DNA of 64,000 nucleotides from positions 5,001 through 69,000 of the forward strand of contig JALIHJ010000069.1 of the NCBI GenBank assembly GCA_022984795.1, given 5' to 3'. Under the pieces are notes generated by a model. That model did not search any database, had not been told where the DNA came from, and saw nothing but the letters and a program-made list of their open reading frames with translations. The stretch comes from Fabrea salina. Taxonomy: Eukaryota; Ciliophora; Heterotrichea; Heterotrichida; Fabreidae. A program made the position numbers and the translations under genes. Positions 49,606-59,500 of the stretch are shown here, in pieces (the stretch's first letter is position 1; each line of letters starts with the position of its first letter).

Positions 49606-50310
49606 TTACACAAAGGGATCGTAAGACCAGTGCAGTAGGGCCTGGCGTTGTTTAGGTCTGCAGTTAAGATCGCCAGGGGCACAGTTCTTTTTGACTCCGC
49701 CTTCGTGTCTTCTGAAGCTTTTCCAGCGCTTGATCTGTGCAAGGTCCATTTCAGGACGTCTCCTTCCTAAGTAGTACCTGCAGTACCACTCAAACCACCC
49801 TCTGGGGTCTTCTTTCCAGATCCAGTTTTTGTTTTTCCACTCACAAAGAGGAAGTCTGCTTTTGATTAAGAAGTAATTAACCTCCACTCTAGGGCCTCCA
49901 GGGGAGAGTTTGTTGGTGTCTAGGGCTTCTTCAAACCACTCTTTAGGGTACTCAAAGATGCAGTCATTAAGGTACTTGCCTTCGAAAATGCCTAGTTCAA
50001 GCATCCTTTTAGGACTGAAGTAAGGCTTGAATTCTGGGTGGAAGTTTTCTCCTATAGGTTCTTGCAGAGTGTAGAAGTAGTTGGATTGCATTTTGTTGTT
50101 TACTTGGACTACTGAGCCAACAGTGAACTTTTCAGAAGGAATTCCGTGTTCCAGCAGTAGTTTTTTCATTTGTTTGAGGGACTTGAGTGACTTTAACTGA
50201 GTTTCAATCAACTCAGCTGGAATCGCAGCTTGGAGTGACTTAGCAGCCATATTAGGCTTTACCCTTTTAGACTGTTTTTCTTCTTCTGGAAACTTTCTTT
50301 TGGAAGCCAT
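49606..50310 (-). CDS. Conserved protein of unknown function
   Basis: 234 residues. A basic head (1-20; KRKFPEEEKQSKRVK, possible nuclear signal) precedes a Trp-rich domain with FEYPKEWFEEALD, WKEDPRGWFEWYCRYYLGRR, DLAQIKRWKSFRRH and PGDLNCRPKQRQALLHW. From memory the same Trp/Tyr/Arg signature occurs in uncharacterised proteins of fungi, protists and some large phages; its biochemical role is unknown to me. It converges on the helicase gene with 4 bp between stops, and its ATG is 3 bp from the stop of the transporter gene upstream. Confidence 0.8.
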   Translation of the reverse strand: MASKRKFPEEEKQSKRVKPNMAAKSLQAAIPAELIETQLKSLKSLKQMKKLLLEHGIPSEKFTVGSVVQVNNKMQSNYFYTLQEPIGENFHPEFKPYFSPKRMLELGIFEGKYLNDCIFEYPKEWFEEALDTNKLSPGGPRVEVNYFLIKSRLPLCEWKNKNWIWKEDPRGWFEWYCRYYLGRRRPEMDLAQIKRWKSFRRHEGGVKKNCAPGDLNCRPKQRQALLHWSYDPFV

Positions 50311-50313
50311 GAT

Positions 50314-51732
50314 TTACTTTTTTTTATTAGCAATTTCTTCGTAGTTAATATCCCAGTTTTCAGAACTAGAGTTGCCTAGCTTCTGAGTACTTCTGAACAA
50401 AAAGCCCAAATAAGCCACTCCAAACAGCATACTACAAAAAGTAACTGGGTAGTAACCGTGGACTCCTCCTTCACAGTCACACTCTTCGTAACAGTAGTCA
50501 AAAGTTCCTTTGCAGAAACCTTTGCTTCCCCAGTTCTCGATGCCCCACAACACAAACAACTTAGGCCAAGTCGAACCAAAGTTAAGCACAGTGTTTAGGA
50601 AAGTAAGCATGGAGCCTCCAATTCTTTCGTCTGCTATTTTGTTGAAAAACGCACAAATCGACACAAACATGCAGTTAGCCCCAATAGAAGTCAGAATGCT
50701 TCCAAACACTAACAAAGCGTAAAAAGAGTTAGAAGGCTCCCCGCCTGGGTAAATCCAAAGCAGCATCACTCCGTAGAAGCACAAAACTAGTCTTAAACAA
50801 AACCCTACAAAGTAAATCTTTAACTCGTTGCCTCCTCTGCACTTCCAACCAATTAAGATCGAAAACAAGATGTCAAAAGGCAGCTGGAACACTGCTATTA
50901 TGCCTAGTTGGGCTTCTGGAAACCCTTTGTCAATAATGACCAGCCCTAGAGCGTTGTCGTGGGCTGACAAAGCTATTCGACTTGTAAGCAGCACTGCTAT
51001 GAGTAACTGCACACTAGGTAGTTTCAAGAACTTGTATATTTGTGTGTAAATAGACTTAAACCCTAGTTGCTCAGAACCCAGTTCAGGCGGGGCTTCGTGC
51101 TTAAAGAGCCAAATGTAAAAAGAAACCCCTAAGTTCACCAGTCCCCAGAAGTACAAGTACTGGGAAACTTCTACTAAGCCGTGGTCCCTTGGTTCCGCAA
51201 AAATGTACTTGTTGCAAAACTCAGAAGAGTTGAGTGCCAAAAGAACTGTGAAACTCAGAAAGAAACCTGCATTCTGACCAACACTCTGGCAAGTAGAAGC
51301 CAGAGCTTTGTTTTGAGGGGACAGTATTTCCAAAGCCCAACCGTCAACAGCTACGTCTTGAGTTGCGTAAAGCACTATGATCACGAAGAAGCACAAAGTA
51401 AGTTGGTACACGTAACTAGGGTCCACAAGCATCTCGTCAACGTAGTAACTCATCAACACCATCAAAGCTCCACTGAGTAGCTGCAAAGGCACTATCCAGG
51501 ACTTGCGTCTCCCCCAACTCTTCACGAAGTAAGAGTCCACCATGGGCGACCACAGAAACTTAAGCGAAAAAGGGTAAGCTGCTAAGGAGAAGATTCCAAT
51601 CTGAGTAAACGAAAGGTGCTTCTTCAGTATAAAGGGCAAAGATGCCATGCTGAGTCCCAAAGGAATTCCTTGTAAGCAGTACAGCAGAGTTAAAACAAGT
51701 ATGTTCACTAATTCACCTCTAAGTTCAGTCAT
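50314..51732 (-). CDS. SLC33A1: Acetyl-coenzyme A transporter (SLC33A1/AT-1-like)
   Basis: 472 residues, about 12 membrane helices of the MFS type. Family signatures include LLYCLQGIPLGLSMASLPFI at the N-terminus, WSPMVDSYFVKSWGRRKSWI after the third helix, YATQDVAVDGWALEIL, ASTCQSVGQNAGFFLSFTVL and a Cys-rich luminal loop (CYEECDCEGGVHGYYP). AT-1 carries acetyl-CoA into the ER/Golgi lumen for protein and glycan acetylation. The start codon is only 5 bp from that of the divergent coiled-coil gene. Confidence 0.94.
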   Translation of the reverse strand: MTELRGELVNILVLTLLYCLQGIPLGLSMASLPFILKKHLSFTQIGIFSLAAYPFSLKFLWSPMVDSYFVKSWGRRKSWIVPLQLLSGALMVLMSYYVDEMLVDPSYVYQLTLCFFVIIVLYATQDVAVDGWALEILSPQNKALASTCQSVGQNAGFFLSFTVLLALNSSEFCNKYIFAEPRDHGLVEVSQYLYFWGLVNLGVSFYIWLFKHEAPPELGSEQLGFKSIYTQIYKFLKLPSVQLLIAVLLTSRIALSAHDNALGLVIIDKGFPEAQLGIIAVFQLPFDILFSILIGWKCRGGNELKIYFVGFCLRLVLCFYGVMLLWIYPGGEPSNSFYALLVFGSILTSIGANCMFVSICAFFNKIADERIGGSMLTFLNTVLNFGSTWPKLFVLWGIENWGSKGFCKGTFDYCYEECDCEGGVHGYYPVTFCSMLFGVAYLGFLFRSTQKLGNSSSENWDINYEEIANKKK

Positions 51733-51737
51733 TTATT
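51733..51737. promoter_or_regulatory. 5-bp divergent spacer (SLC33A1 / small coiled coil)
   Basis: Shortest divergent spacer in the window: CAT-TTATT-ATG. Both transcripts must start inside the other gene's coding sequence or be essentially leaderless. Confidence 0.5.
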
Positions 51738-52091
51738 ATGCAGGAGTTCTGTGAAAAGTTACTAAGTTTGCAAGATGCCCAGTTAGAACAGGCCTGGGCG
51801 CTCCTCAACAAAGAACAACAACAAACCACTCTTCTGCTAGAAGAACTCCACAAAGCCCAGTCAGCCTACACCCAGTCTTACGAGCCTTTAAAAGACAAAC
51901 TCCACCAAACAGCTTCTGAGCTGCAAACTGTGTTCAGTCAAGTAGAAGACTACGAAAAATTATTTGACCAACTTGAAAACTCACTAGACGAAGCAGAAAC
52001 TAACTTAAAAGCTATTGAAGAGTACGCTTACGGAGAGAACTCAAGGTACTTCTCTTCTTTGCTCAGTTCAATCTCAAAGCGATTTAAATAA
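51738..52091 (+). CDS. Small coiled-coil protein, unknown
   Basis: 117 residues, almost all helical with heptads (LQDAQLEQAWALLNKEQQQ, TVFSQVEDYEKLFDQLENS), ending in a basic segment (SSISKRFK). The size suits a subunit of a small helical-bundle complex such as BLOC/BORC-type assemblies, but no family motif is seen. It is squeezed between the transporter (5 bp, divergent) and Dopey (4 bp, convergent), which supports it as a real gene. Confidence 0.7.
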   Translation: MQEFCEKLLSLQDAQLEQAWALLNKEQQQTTLLLEELHKAQSAYTQSYEPLKDKLHQTASELQTVFSQVEDYEKLFDQLENSLDEAETNLKAIEEYAYGENSRYFSSLLSSISKRFK

Positions 52092-52095
52092 TACA

Positions 52096-55000
52096 CTAAC
52101 TATTTATAGCTTCAAAAGCAATAATAAAGTCTTGTTGAATAGCTTGGTCAATAGACTCCCAGTTTACAGTTGCAATTTCAGAGTTGTAAAAAATAGAGTA
52201 CTGAATAAGTGTTTTAACGTGCATGTCAAGTTCTTCAGAGGTACTGGCTTTAGAACCTACTAAGTGCATTTCTCTCTTGATAAGAGTGCCTACTTTGTCT
52301 TCTTGTCTGCGGACTTTTTTGGGCTTTGCAGTGTAACCTTTCAAGAAGCCTTTTGATATGAAAGGCAAAAACCGGTCAGGGTCTCCTAGTTTAAGCTCTA
52401 TTTCTGTGACGTCGAACAAGGAGATCCAAAGCACTTCGTGGATGTCTTGTTGTCCCATTGCTACGAACTGGTCCAAGAACTTTAAAACAGCCAGTGTCCT
52501 TTTAGGGTCTTCGTTAAATAAAAGTGCTTGTTGGGTGATTAAGTTTAAGTCAGGCCAGGTCCTAACCCAGATCCTTTTAAACAGCACTTCGTCGAACCTC
52601 AACACTAACACTCTTACTAACAACAAACACACTTCCACTAGTTCAGCTTTTTTAAGGGCTTTGGAAAGCATTTCTTCAATAGTTACTATGCTTTCTTTGT
52701 AGTCGTTTTCAGAGCCACTGTACACTATGAAAGCTGACATCAAAATAGACATAGCAAAGTCATGCTTGACTTGAGAAGTCGAAGAAAGGAACCCTGACTG
52801 GAACTTATTCAAAACGTGTGAAAGCAACAAGTGTTTTTCAGGGTACGAGTGAGCGCCTACCCAGTTAATAATTGCAGCCCAGGTTTTGAAAGTCCCTGGA
52901 AAAGCACTGCAAATAGGCAAAAACCCTTGTGAAGTCACAAATTCAAAAACTGCTTTAGTGACTTCTTTAGTAGTGACTTCGTCTGACTTCTCTATAAAGT
53001 TAAGAACTACTTGGCTAGCTAAGTCCACAGCTACGCTTGCACGGGGCATTCCTTCAATGAACCCCAAAGTGCACCTTTCAATGACGAGTTTAGTTTTTTC
53101 AGTGTGGAACGCAAAACAAGCCACGTCGAAGCCAAAGTCCCTGAGAGAAATTAAAGCGACTTCGTTGACTTTGTAGTCTTTAAAAGCAAGTCCAGGGTAC
53201 TCGATTTTAAAGGCTTCTCTGTCCCACTTCAAGGTGGAGAAGCACGTTTTCTGGAACAACTGTTCAACTAAGTCTTGGAGTTCCTTTTTAACCCTTTTTT
53301 CAAGCTTGAAAACAGGTATGGTTTTGTAGAACAGGTGCAGCGTTGCTATCAAGAAGTAAGTAGTTTCGTCCCAGGCTGAGTTAGACAGTATAGTTAGAAT
53401 CCTAAGCACTCTGGGGAAGTAAGGCGACAAGTTAGCTGTGCTTTGTCTCGAACTTAAGTGCGAGGAGTGCCAAAGCACTCCGTACAGAAAGTGACAAAGG
53501 TGCACTTCAGAACCGTGGGTGAGTGAAAGCTTTTTATGAGTTGAGTCGAAAAACCTTTCTAGGTCTTTAAGCAGCCCGTCCAGGACCATTTCGATGTTGA
53601 GGCCTAAGAAAGGAAGGATCCTGCACAGGGTCTTCATGCTTGACTTCTGACCAGGCAAAAACTCTTTCCAAAGGCTTGTTATGCTTTTGACGAACTTAAT
53701 GAGGAACCTGTAAGGAATGGGTGCAAACATTTCAAACACTTGGTCTTGGACTGACTGTTTCTGGGCAGAGAAGTCTTTTTCTGAGTGTTCGAAGCAAAAC
53801 ATAGCTAAGTCAATCACAGACCCCATTTCTCTGAAAAGCACTTCTTCTACTTGTGGGTGTTTTTTGGAGTTGGGGTTCTTAGAGTTGATTCCTAAAGCTT
53901 CGTGGATTAGCACTTGCAGTCCGCTTAGGAGTGAAAAGTCTTGAGTTTGCTTTGTGAGTTCTACATAAGAATGCAGCAGTGAAGAAAAGTAGTGGGTTAC
54001 AACAGGGTGGCTCAGCAAGTCTGAGAGCAAAGGCAGGATGTAGGATATAAACACACTCCAGTTGGTCCTTAAGTAAGGGTCTTTAGTGTGGAGCCCGTTG
54101 AGCACTGAGTTAAAGAACTCTGGCTTCTTCAGAGAAACTTCTAAAAGCTCAGACTGAGTGGTGATTTCGGTGTTCGTGAAAATAGAGTACATGCACTGTA
54201 TAAGTAAGTACTGTAGAACTGAGTCTTTGGCTTCCACAGCTTTGTACAAGCAAACTGAGCACACGTCTAAGGCTGACAAGGCCAAAGGAGGGGCTATTTG
54301 CTTAACTAGGATTGAAAGTAGGTCACAAGCAGCTGCCTGCACAGTTTTGTTTTCTTGGTAGTCGAACTGGCTCTCAGCTCTTACATAAGCTAAAGTGCCT
54401 TCTAAGATAACTTCTAAGTAAGTCCCTGGCACAAACCCGTGCATTTCTAAGTACACACTTGAACTCAGTACCTTTTGGTCCATTTCTGCTTTGAGTTGGG
54501 TTTCTCCTTCTTCAAGTAGGTTTTTGAAGTGCTGGATGATGCTTAGGACCCTTCTCGTGTCGTAAGAGGTCTGGTAAGTCATTTGCGAGTCCCTAACTGT
54601 TTTAGAGTGGAAGTATACACTCAGCAAAGGGTCTAGTAAGCAACTTACAGTTTTCATTGCAGTGCTCAACCAGGTCTTGGCTATGTATCTTACAGGAGGA
54701 AAGGGGTCTTTGAGGTGCTGCACCATAATAAGTACGCTTTCGCCCTCAGTCAAGGTGCTTCTCAGAGTGTCGGGGGACTTGGAAAGGGCTTTCCAGTAAC
54801 AAAGGTAGCTTTTCATGAACTCCAAACGCTTGTGTAGGTTGGAGTGAGTTAAAAGTTGACTGAGGCAGAGGTTCCACCTGGAAGGGTTGAGTGAGTAAAA
54901 GGCTACAAGTAAGTCCACTACTCTTGTGTTGGCTTTTGAGTCTAGTGACTTCCAGAGTTTCTTTAAACCTTCAACTGGGACTGTAGACGACCCTAAGTTG

Positions 55001-56499
55001 CACAAGAGTTCCAGACCCCACAAGAGTTCGATTTCTCTGTGAAAAACTAAGGTCAGGAGTGTGTCAGAATGAGAGTTTGTTTCCAGTCCTAACTTAGACA
55101 ACTTTCCTAACAAGAAGGACAAGTTCCTAAGGAATTCTTTGTCTTTTTGGGGATTCTTCAGTAAGTCTCCAAACACTTCACAAGCTTTTACAGCTGCTGA
55201 AGGCAAAGACTCCAAGCGCTCAGCTAGTTTAATGCACTGCAGTACACAGTCTTCAGACAAGTTAAGCAACAAAACATCTAAAACAGGCAAAAGGTCACTA
55301 GAAGTATGTTCTATTTTGTCAATAGCAAAGTTAAGGATTTTCAAGCAGTCCTCCAAGTCCACATGCAGAGTTTCTACTAAGTGCACTTCAAACGCTCTCC
55401 AGAAGCCTGCAGCTTTTTCGTCCCTAAAAATGAGTTCTACTCTTTGGTCTTGTTTTCCGTGGATGTAACACAAGTCTTCTTCTATTACGTGCCTCACAAA
55501 GTCAATGCCTACTTTTTCCATAACTTTGTCTCCTACAAGCTCGTTGTCCAGAAGCACTTCCAGAATCTTGATAATGGCAACTTTCCACTTGTCTTGGTCG
55601 ATTTCTCTGTGGAGGTAGTATTGCACCTCTAAAAAGATCTGCTGAATAGCGTTTGTAATTACTTCAATGGATTCTGAGTCAGGTTCTTCGGGAAAGGCCC
55701 AGTCCCAGAGTCTGCGCATTAAAGTTTGGTCTCTGGTTTGTAGGAGCTTCAAGGCTTCTTTTGCCAAAAGCACTTTGTCCCAGTCACTGATTTCAGAAGA
55801 CTTCAGTTGGAAGTGAGTTTTGACCACGTCTAAAGCTTGCCTCCTAATAACTACTTGTGAGTCATTAAGTGCTGCCATAAGTGCCTCTACTGCTTGGGAA
55901 GTCTTCATGTCTGGAGTCATTCTTTTGTAGACGTAAAGCAGTGCTGGGGCTCTGTGGCGACTACTCCGCATTATGAAGCCCCAAATAGCACTGTTGGTTT
56001 GTTGTGGAAGCACTTCAGAACACTTGTTGATGATTTCTGCAACAGTGTTGAAAACCTCTTGTTTGTCACCAGCACCACTGAACAAGCAAGCCACTAACCC
56101 GCCTAAAGCATGTCTTAACTCAGTGATTCTTGGAACGTAAATTTGGTCAATAAGGTCTAAGAACTGCCCTTTGTTCTGAGGAGAACAGTACTGGAAAAAA
56201 GGAAACAACCCTGCTGAAAACAAAGGAAACTGGTCAATAGGAGCTGAAAGCATAATGGCTTTGTAGATCTCAAGGGTCTTGGTGTGGAGTCCCTGCGTCA
56301 AATGGGGGTTGAGGCACTGGGCTAGTCTTTTGCCTAGTGAAGGCAGGAGTTCATTGTCTAAAACTGAGCCTTGGTACTTATCTATTACGTCTTTTAAGCT
56401 TTTGAGCCACCTCAACAAGTCACTCCACTCCCACTCTTTGCTTTTGCGCTCAAACGAGTCTAGTCTTTTAGCTACTCTTTTTCTGAACTGGTCTTCCAT
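52096..56499 (-). CDS. DOP1: Dopey (DOP1) homologue
   Basis: 1,467 residues. The N-terminal Dopey domain is clear: EWEWSDLLRWLKSLKDVI, LLPSLGKRLAQCLNPHLTQG, LHTKTLEIYKAIMLSAP, LYVYKRMTPD. The rest is helical-repeat (HEAT/ARM-like) sequence, with conserved-looking VDLLVAFYSLNPSRWNLC and SLWKEFLPGQKSS. In yeast and animals Dop1 acts with Mon2 and flippase Neo1 in endosome-to-Golgi membrane traffic. The stop is TAG, 4 bp from the stop of the converging gene. Confidence 0.9.
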   Translation of the reverse strand: MEDQFRKRVAKRLDSFERKSKEWEWSDLLRWLKSLKDVIDKYQGSVLDNELLPSLGKRLAQCLNPHLTQGLHTKTLEIYKAIMLSAPIDQFPLFSAGLFPFFQYCSPQNKGQFLDLIDQIYVPRITELRHALGGLVACLFSGAGDKQEVFNTVAEIINKCSEVLPQQTNSAIWGFIMRSSRHRAPALLYVYKRMTPDMKTSQAVEALMAALNDSQVVIRRQALDVVKTHFQLKSSEISDWDKVLLAKEALKLLQTRDQTLMRRLWDWAFPEEPDSESIEVITNAIQQIFLEVQYYLHREIDQDKWKVAIIKILEVLLDNELVGDKVMEKVGIDFVRHVIEEDLCYIHGKQDQRVELIFRDEKAAGFWRAFEVHLVETLHVDLEDCLKILNFAIDKIEHTSSDLLPVLDVLLLNLSEDCVLQCIKLAERLESLPSAAVKACEVFGDLLKNPQKDKEFLRNLSFLLGKLSKLGLETNSHSDTLLTLVFHREIELLWGLELLCNLGSSTVPVEGLKKLWKSLDSKANTRVVDLLVAFYSLNPSRWNLCLSQLLTHSNLHKRLEFMKSYLCYWKALSKSPDTLRSTLTEGESVLIMVQHLKDPFPPVRYIAKTWLSTAMKTVSCLLDPLLSVYFHSKTVRDSQMTYQTSYDTRRVLSIIQHFKNLLEEGETQLKAEMDQKVLSSSVYLEMHGFVPGTYLEVILEGTLAYVRAESQFDYQENKTVQAAACDLLSILVKQIAPPLALSALDVCSVCLYKAVEAKDSVLQYLLIQCMYSIFTNTEITTQSELLEVSLKKPEFFNSVLNGLHTKDPYLRTNWSVFISYILPLLSDLLSHPVVTHYFSSLLHSYVELTKQTQDFSLLSGLQVLIHEALGINSKNPNSKKHPQVEEVLFREMGSVIDLAMFCFEHSEKDFSAQKQSVQDQVFEMFAPIPYRFLIKFVKSITSLWKEFLPGQKSSMKTLCRILPFLGLNIEMVLDGLLKDLERFFDSTHKKLSLTHGSEVHLCHFLYGVLWHSSHLSSRQSTANLSPYFPRVLRILTILSNSAWDETTYFLIATLHLFYKTIPVFKLEKRVKKELQDLVEQLFQKTCFSTLKWDREAFKIEYPGLAFKDYKVNEVALISLRDFGFDVACFAFHTEKTKLVIERCTLGFIEGMPRASVAVDLASQVVLNFIEKSDEVTTKEVTKAVFEFVTSQGFLPICSAFPGTFKTWAAIINWVGAHSYPEKHLLLSHVLNKFQSGFLSSTSQVKHDFAMSILMSAFIVYSGSENDYKESIVTIEEMLSKALKKAELVEVCLLLVRVLVLRFDEVLFKRIWVRTWPDLNLITQQALLFNEDPKRTLAVLKFLDQFVAMGQQDIHEVLWISLFDVTEIELKLGDPDRFLPFISKGFLKGYTAKPKKVRRQEDKVGTLIKREMHLVGSKASTSEELDMHVKTLIQYSIFYNSEIATVNWESIDQAIQQDFIIAFEAINS

Positions 56500-56527
56500 T
56501 TATTAACCAGCCTAGAAATTAGAACTA
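56500..56527. promoter_or_regulatory. 28-bp divergent spacer (Dopey / large coiled coil)
   Basis: Begins with TTATTAA directly outside the Dopey ATG, the same core as in the 5-, 7- and 12-bp divergent spacers. Confidence 0.45.
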
Positions 56528-59500
56528 ATGGAACAACTAAAATCCCAAGTGTCTAATTTTTTCACTTGTTTAATACTCAACTCAGAACCCTCAGTTGACT
56601 TCAGCAAAAGCAAGCAACTCGCCCAAAAAATCCTTAAAACCAAACCTGCCCAACAAGTCATTCTGGACGCGATCGTTAAGCTACACCCTATAATAACTGG
56701 AGAACTTAGCAAAACTCAGTTAAGCAGCACAGCAAACAGCTACAGTGCTGAACCACAAACTACACCCAAACCACCTAAAATAAGCATTGACACTAAAGCT
56801 GTTACAAACAACTACGAAGCACTCAAAAGCAAACTAAGCCAAATCAAACAAGTCTTTTACGAACACAATCACAACAAACAAGAAATCCAGTTTGAACTCC
56901 ACAAAGAAATCGAAAAAGTTCAAATGAACCTTCAGCACAGCGACAAACTAGTCAACTTACTAAACGAAATGAACCAGTACGAACCTGACTTCATCGAGAA
57001 CCTAAGAGACATAAGTCACGACACCTGGAGACTCGAAAGACAGTACGACAAACTCCTCCAAAAAGAAATGCAGCAGTTCTACCACAGATTTGACCAAATG
57101 AAAGCAAAACTGTCAGAGAAAATCCTTTACATCAAACAAAAAAGCGGTCTTAAAATCCAACAACTAGAACACCAAGCACAGCAAGCCACAGACAACAACA
57201 GAAAAGTATCAGACAAAGTACTTATGTTCTTAAGCGACATTGAAAGTTCACAAGTCGAAAAAGAAGAACTTGAAAAAGCAGTTTTAGAAGAAGCAGACCA
57301 AGAAGCACCCATAGAAGACCTTCCTTCTGCACTCCAAAAAATCGAAAACTTAAAAAAAGCCAAATTCATCCAAGATAAAAACCTTGTGCTTGCCAACAAG
57401 TCTATCAAAGAACTCGAAGGCAGCTTAAAGCTCAAAAACAACTCTATAAGCGAACTTAAGTCTCAGGTGTCCCAACTTGAAACTAACACTTTGCGACTCA
57501 AAGCTGTCAGCCAGTTAATACTTAGCAAGTCTTCTTTGCTAGACGAAGACAAAAAAGCCTGCAGCAAAATGCTCAGAGAAGACAAAGTTGCTAAGTTAGA
57601 GTATAAGTTAAGTTCTGGAGAAATCAACGACAAGGCTGCTCAGGAGTTTTTAGTTGACGAGTTCAACCAGTTCAGAGAAACCATCAAAAGAACCATCACT
57701 CAAAAGGAACCCCAAAAAGCAATAGAGCTTATTGACAAATTTAAGCTGGAAGAAGTCATAACCAAGTCTAAAAAACAAAAACCTAAAAAACCTAAAAAGC
57801 CTAAAAAACCCAAACCTAAAAAACCAGAACTCCCAAGATCCCACTCAAGAACTAACCAAAGGTCTGACTCACAAACTCCTATTGAAGTTCCACAAAAACC
57901 TAGTTCAACTAATAGACTTGTAGAAGACCCTAGTTCAGAGTCTTTAAGAGTAAGTGACTCAGAACAGGAGTCTGCTCAGGGAGAAGCTCCTAAGTTGGAG
58001 GTGGTTGTTAAAGTGGACAGAGCCGTAACTTCCAAGCCTGAGCGCAAAGAAGCTCAAACACAATCTGAGAAACCTGTAGAAAACTACGACTTCGAAGATG
58101 AAGTGCTTGAAGTCTCTGAAATTCCTAAGCAAAGTGAGTTAGTGTTGCAAAACAACTCAGAAAAAACCTTTGAAAAGGTTTCTCGAAAAGACTCTTTAAG
58201 GAGTTCGCAAAAGGACTCCCAAGAGTACTCACGAGAAGACTCACAAGAAGACTCACAAGAGGAGCTCCAAAAGAATCCCCAAAACTACCTTCAAAGCTAC
58301 TCTGGAGCTCCAGAGTACTCCCCCATTAAGTCCCAAAAAACCATTAAAAGACGCAGCTCCATAAGGACTGAGCACTACAGAGAAACCCCTCAAGAAGTTT
58401 CAAACTTCAAACAGAACTTAACTAGATTCATTCTCAAACACTTCCCTGAAAACTCACTAGGAATTAAGAACCTGTCTAACCCCCAGCCTTTGAGGAAACT
58501 GCTATCACTACAACTAGAAGAAACCACTCTAGAAAACTTGATTTTTAAGTTACTAGAAAACTCAATGGTGCCCAAGAAAAACAACTACACCGAAATGGAC
58601 ACTCAAGACAAACTCAAGAACCAAAAGTTCCTTTACTCGCCCTTAGTAAGGAACCTAGTTCGCAGGCAGTTTAAAGTTCCAGTTAAAAAACAAGACTCCC
58701 AAGAAAACGACCTCTTAACTTGGATCACCAACACTCAGAAGTCCGCTGAAGAAGCTGCCCAACTCTACTTAGCAGAGTTCGAAGTCCACAAACAAGAAAT
58801 GGGCCTTAAAAAGTGCCTTTTGGAAGACTCCAAAACTATTTGGGACTCAGTCATCAGCAGGAGACTTGAAGAGGGCGAAGAAGATATTATTTCTAAGTTC
58901 TTAAGAGGACTACTTGGCACCGAAACTTATGAGTCCTCTAAAGGAAAGGTTCTCCAAGCAGTGGTGAGCAACAACATCGACGACCTTGCTGAAACCGCCA
59001 AAGAGTTCCCTATAAGATTCACCCTTGAAAAACTAGTTCCCCCGCCTAAGCCATCCCCCTGTCCAGACATTGTTTACAAGTGGAAAAACTTCACTGAAAG
59101 ACTGCAAGAAATTGCAGCTAAAAAACTATACAGAAACATAGCTGCCAACGACGAAGAAGTACTTTTCGAAGTAGCTAAAAACGTTAAACACGTCAAGCAA
59201 CGCATGACCAAGTTCACCCAAAGAAGCTCTGTGCCTGTAATAACTGAGCCACCTCAACCCGAAATATCTCTTAACTTAAAAAACAACTGGTTCAAAACAC
59301 CTAGAAAACTAGACCCTTACTCCAGAAAGTTCTCACGCGAACTAGATCACCGCGAAACCTCTGACGAAAGCAGAACTAGAACTCGTTCCACTCGAAGGTC
59401 TCAACTTTCCAGAAAAAGCGTACGGTTCTCGCCCTTAACTTCAAGTTCCAAGCATTCGCGCAACTTAACTACTTTCAATTTCAGACTGCCAAATTTGTAA
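56528..59500 (+). CDS. Large coiled-coil protein with Lys-Pro and Asp-Ser-Gln repeats
   Basis: 990 residues. A small N-terminal helical domain (1-60) is followed by coiled coil (about 95-350), a low-complexity middle with a Lys/Pro run (about 415-435; KKPKKPKKPKPKKPE) and DSQEDSQEE repeats (about 570-585), then a second helical region (about 630-900) and a basic, Ser/Arg-rich tail (SRTRTRSTRRSQLSRKS). No known domain recognised. Structural (cilium or cortex) use is plausible only by analogy. Its TAA directly abuts the TTA of the converging reductase (TAATTA). Confidence 0.77.
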   Translation: MEQLKSQVSNFFTCLILNSEPSVDFSKSKQLAQKILKTKPAQQVILDAIVKLHPIITGELSKTQLSSTANSYSAEPQTTPKPPKISIDTKAVTNNYEALKSKLSQIKQVFYEHNHNKQEIQFELHKEIEKVQMNLQHSDKLVNLLNEMNQYEPDFIENLRDISHDTWRLERQYDKLLQKEMQQFYHRFDQMKAKLSEKILYIKQKSGLKIQQLEHQAQQATDNNRKVSDKVLMFLSDIESSQVEKEELEKAVLEEADQEAPIEDLPSALQKIENLKKAKFIQDKNLVLANKSIKELEGSLKLKNNSISELKSQVSQLETNTLRLKAVSQLILSKSSLLDEDKKACSKMLREDKVAKLEYKLSSGEINDKAAQEFLVDEFNQFRETIKRTITQKEPQKAIELIDKFKLEEVITKSKKQKPKKPKKPKKPKPKKPELPRSHSRTNQRSDSQTPIEVPQKPSSTNRLVEDPSSESLRVSDSEQESAQGEAPKLEVVVKVDRAVTSKPERKEAQTQSEKPVENYDFEDEVLEVSEIPKQSELVLQNNSEKTFEKVSRKDSLRSSQKDSQEYSREDSQEDSQEELQKNPQNYLQSYSGAPEYSPIKSQKTIKRRSSIRTEHYRETPQEVSNFKQNLTRFILKHFPENSLGIKNLSNPQPLRKLLSLQLEETTLENLIFKLLENSMVPKKNNYTEMDTQDKLKNQKFLYSPLVRNLVRRQFKVPVKKQDSQENDLLTWITNTQKSAEEAAQLYLAEFEVHKQEMGLKKCLLEDSKTIWDSVISRRLEEGEEDIISKFLRGLLGTETYESSKGKVLQAVVSNNIDDLAETAKEFPIRFTLEKLVPPPKPSPCPDIVYKWKNFTERLQEIAAKKLYRNIAANDEEVLFEVAKNVKHVKQRMTKFTQRSSVPVITEPPQPEISLNLKNNWFKTPRKLDPYSRKFSRELDHRETSDESRTRTRSTRRSQLSRKSVRFSPLTSSSKHSRNLTTFNFRLPNL

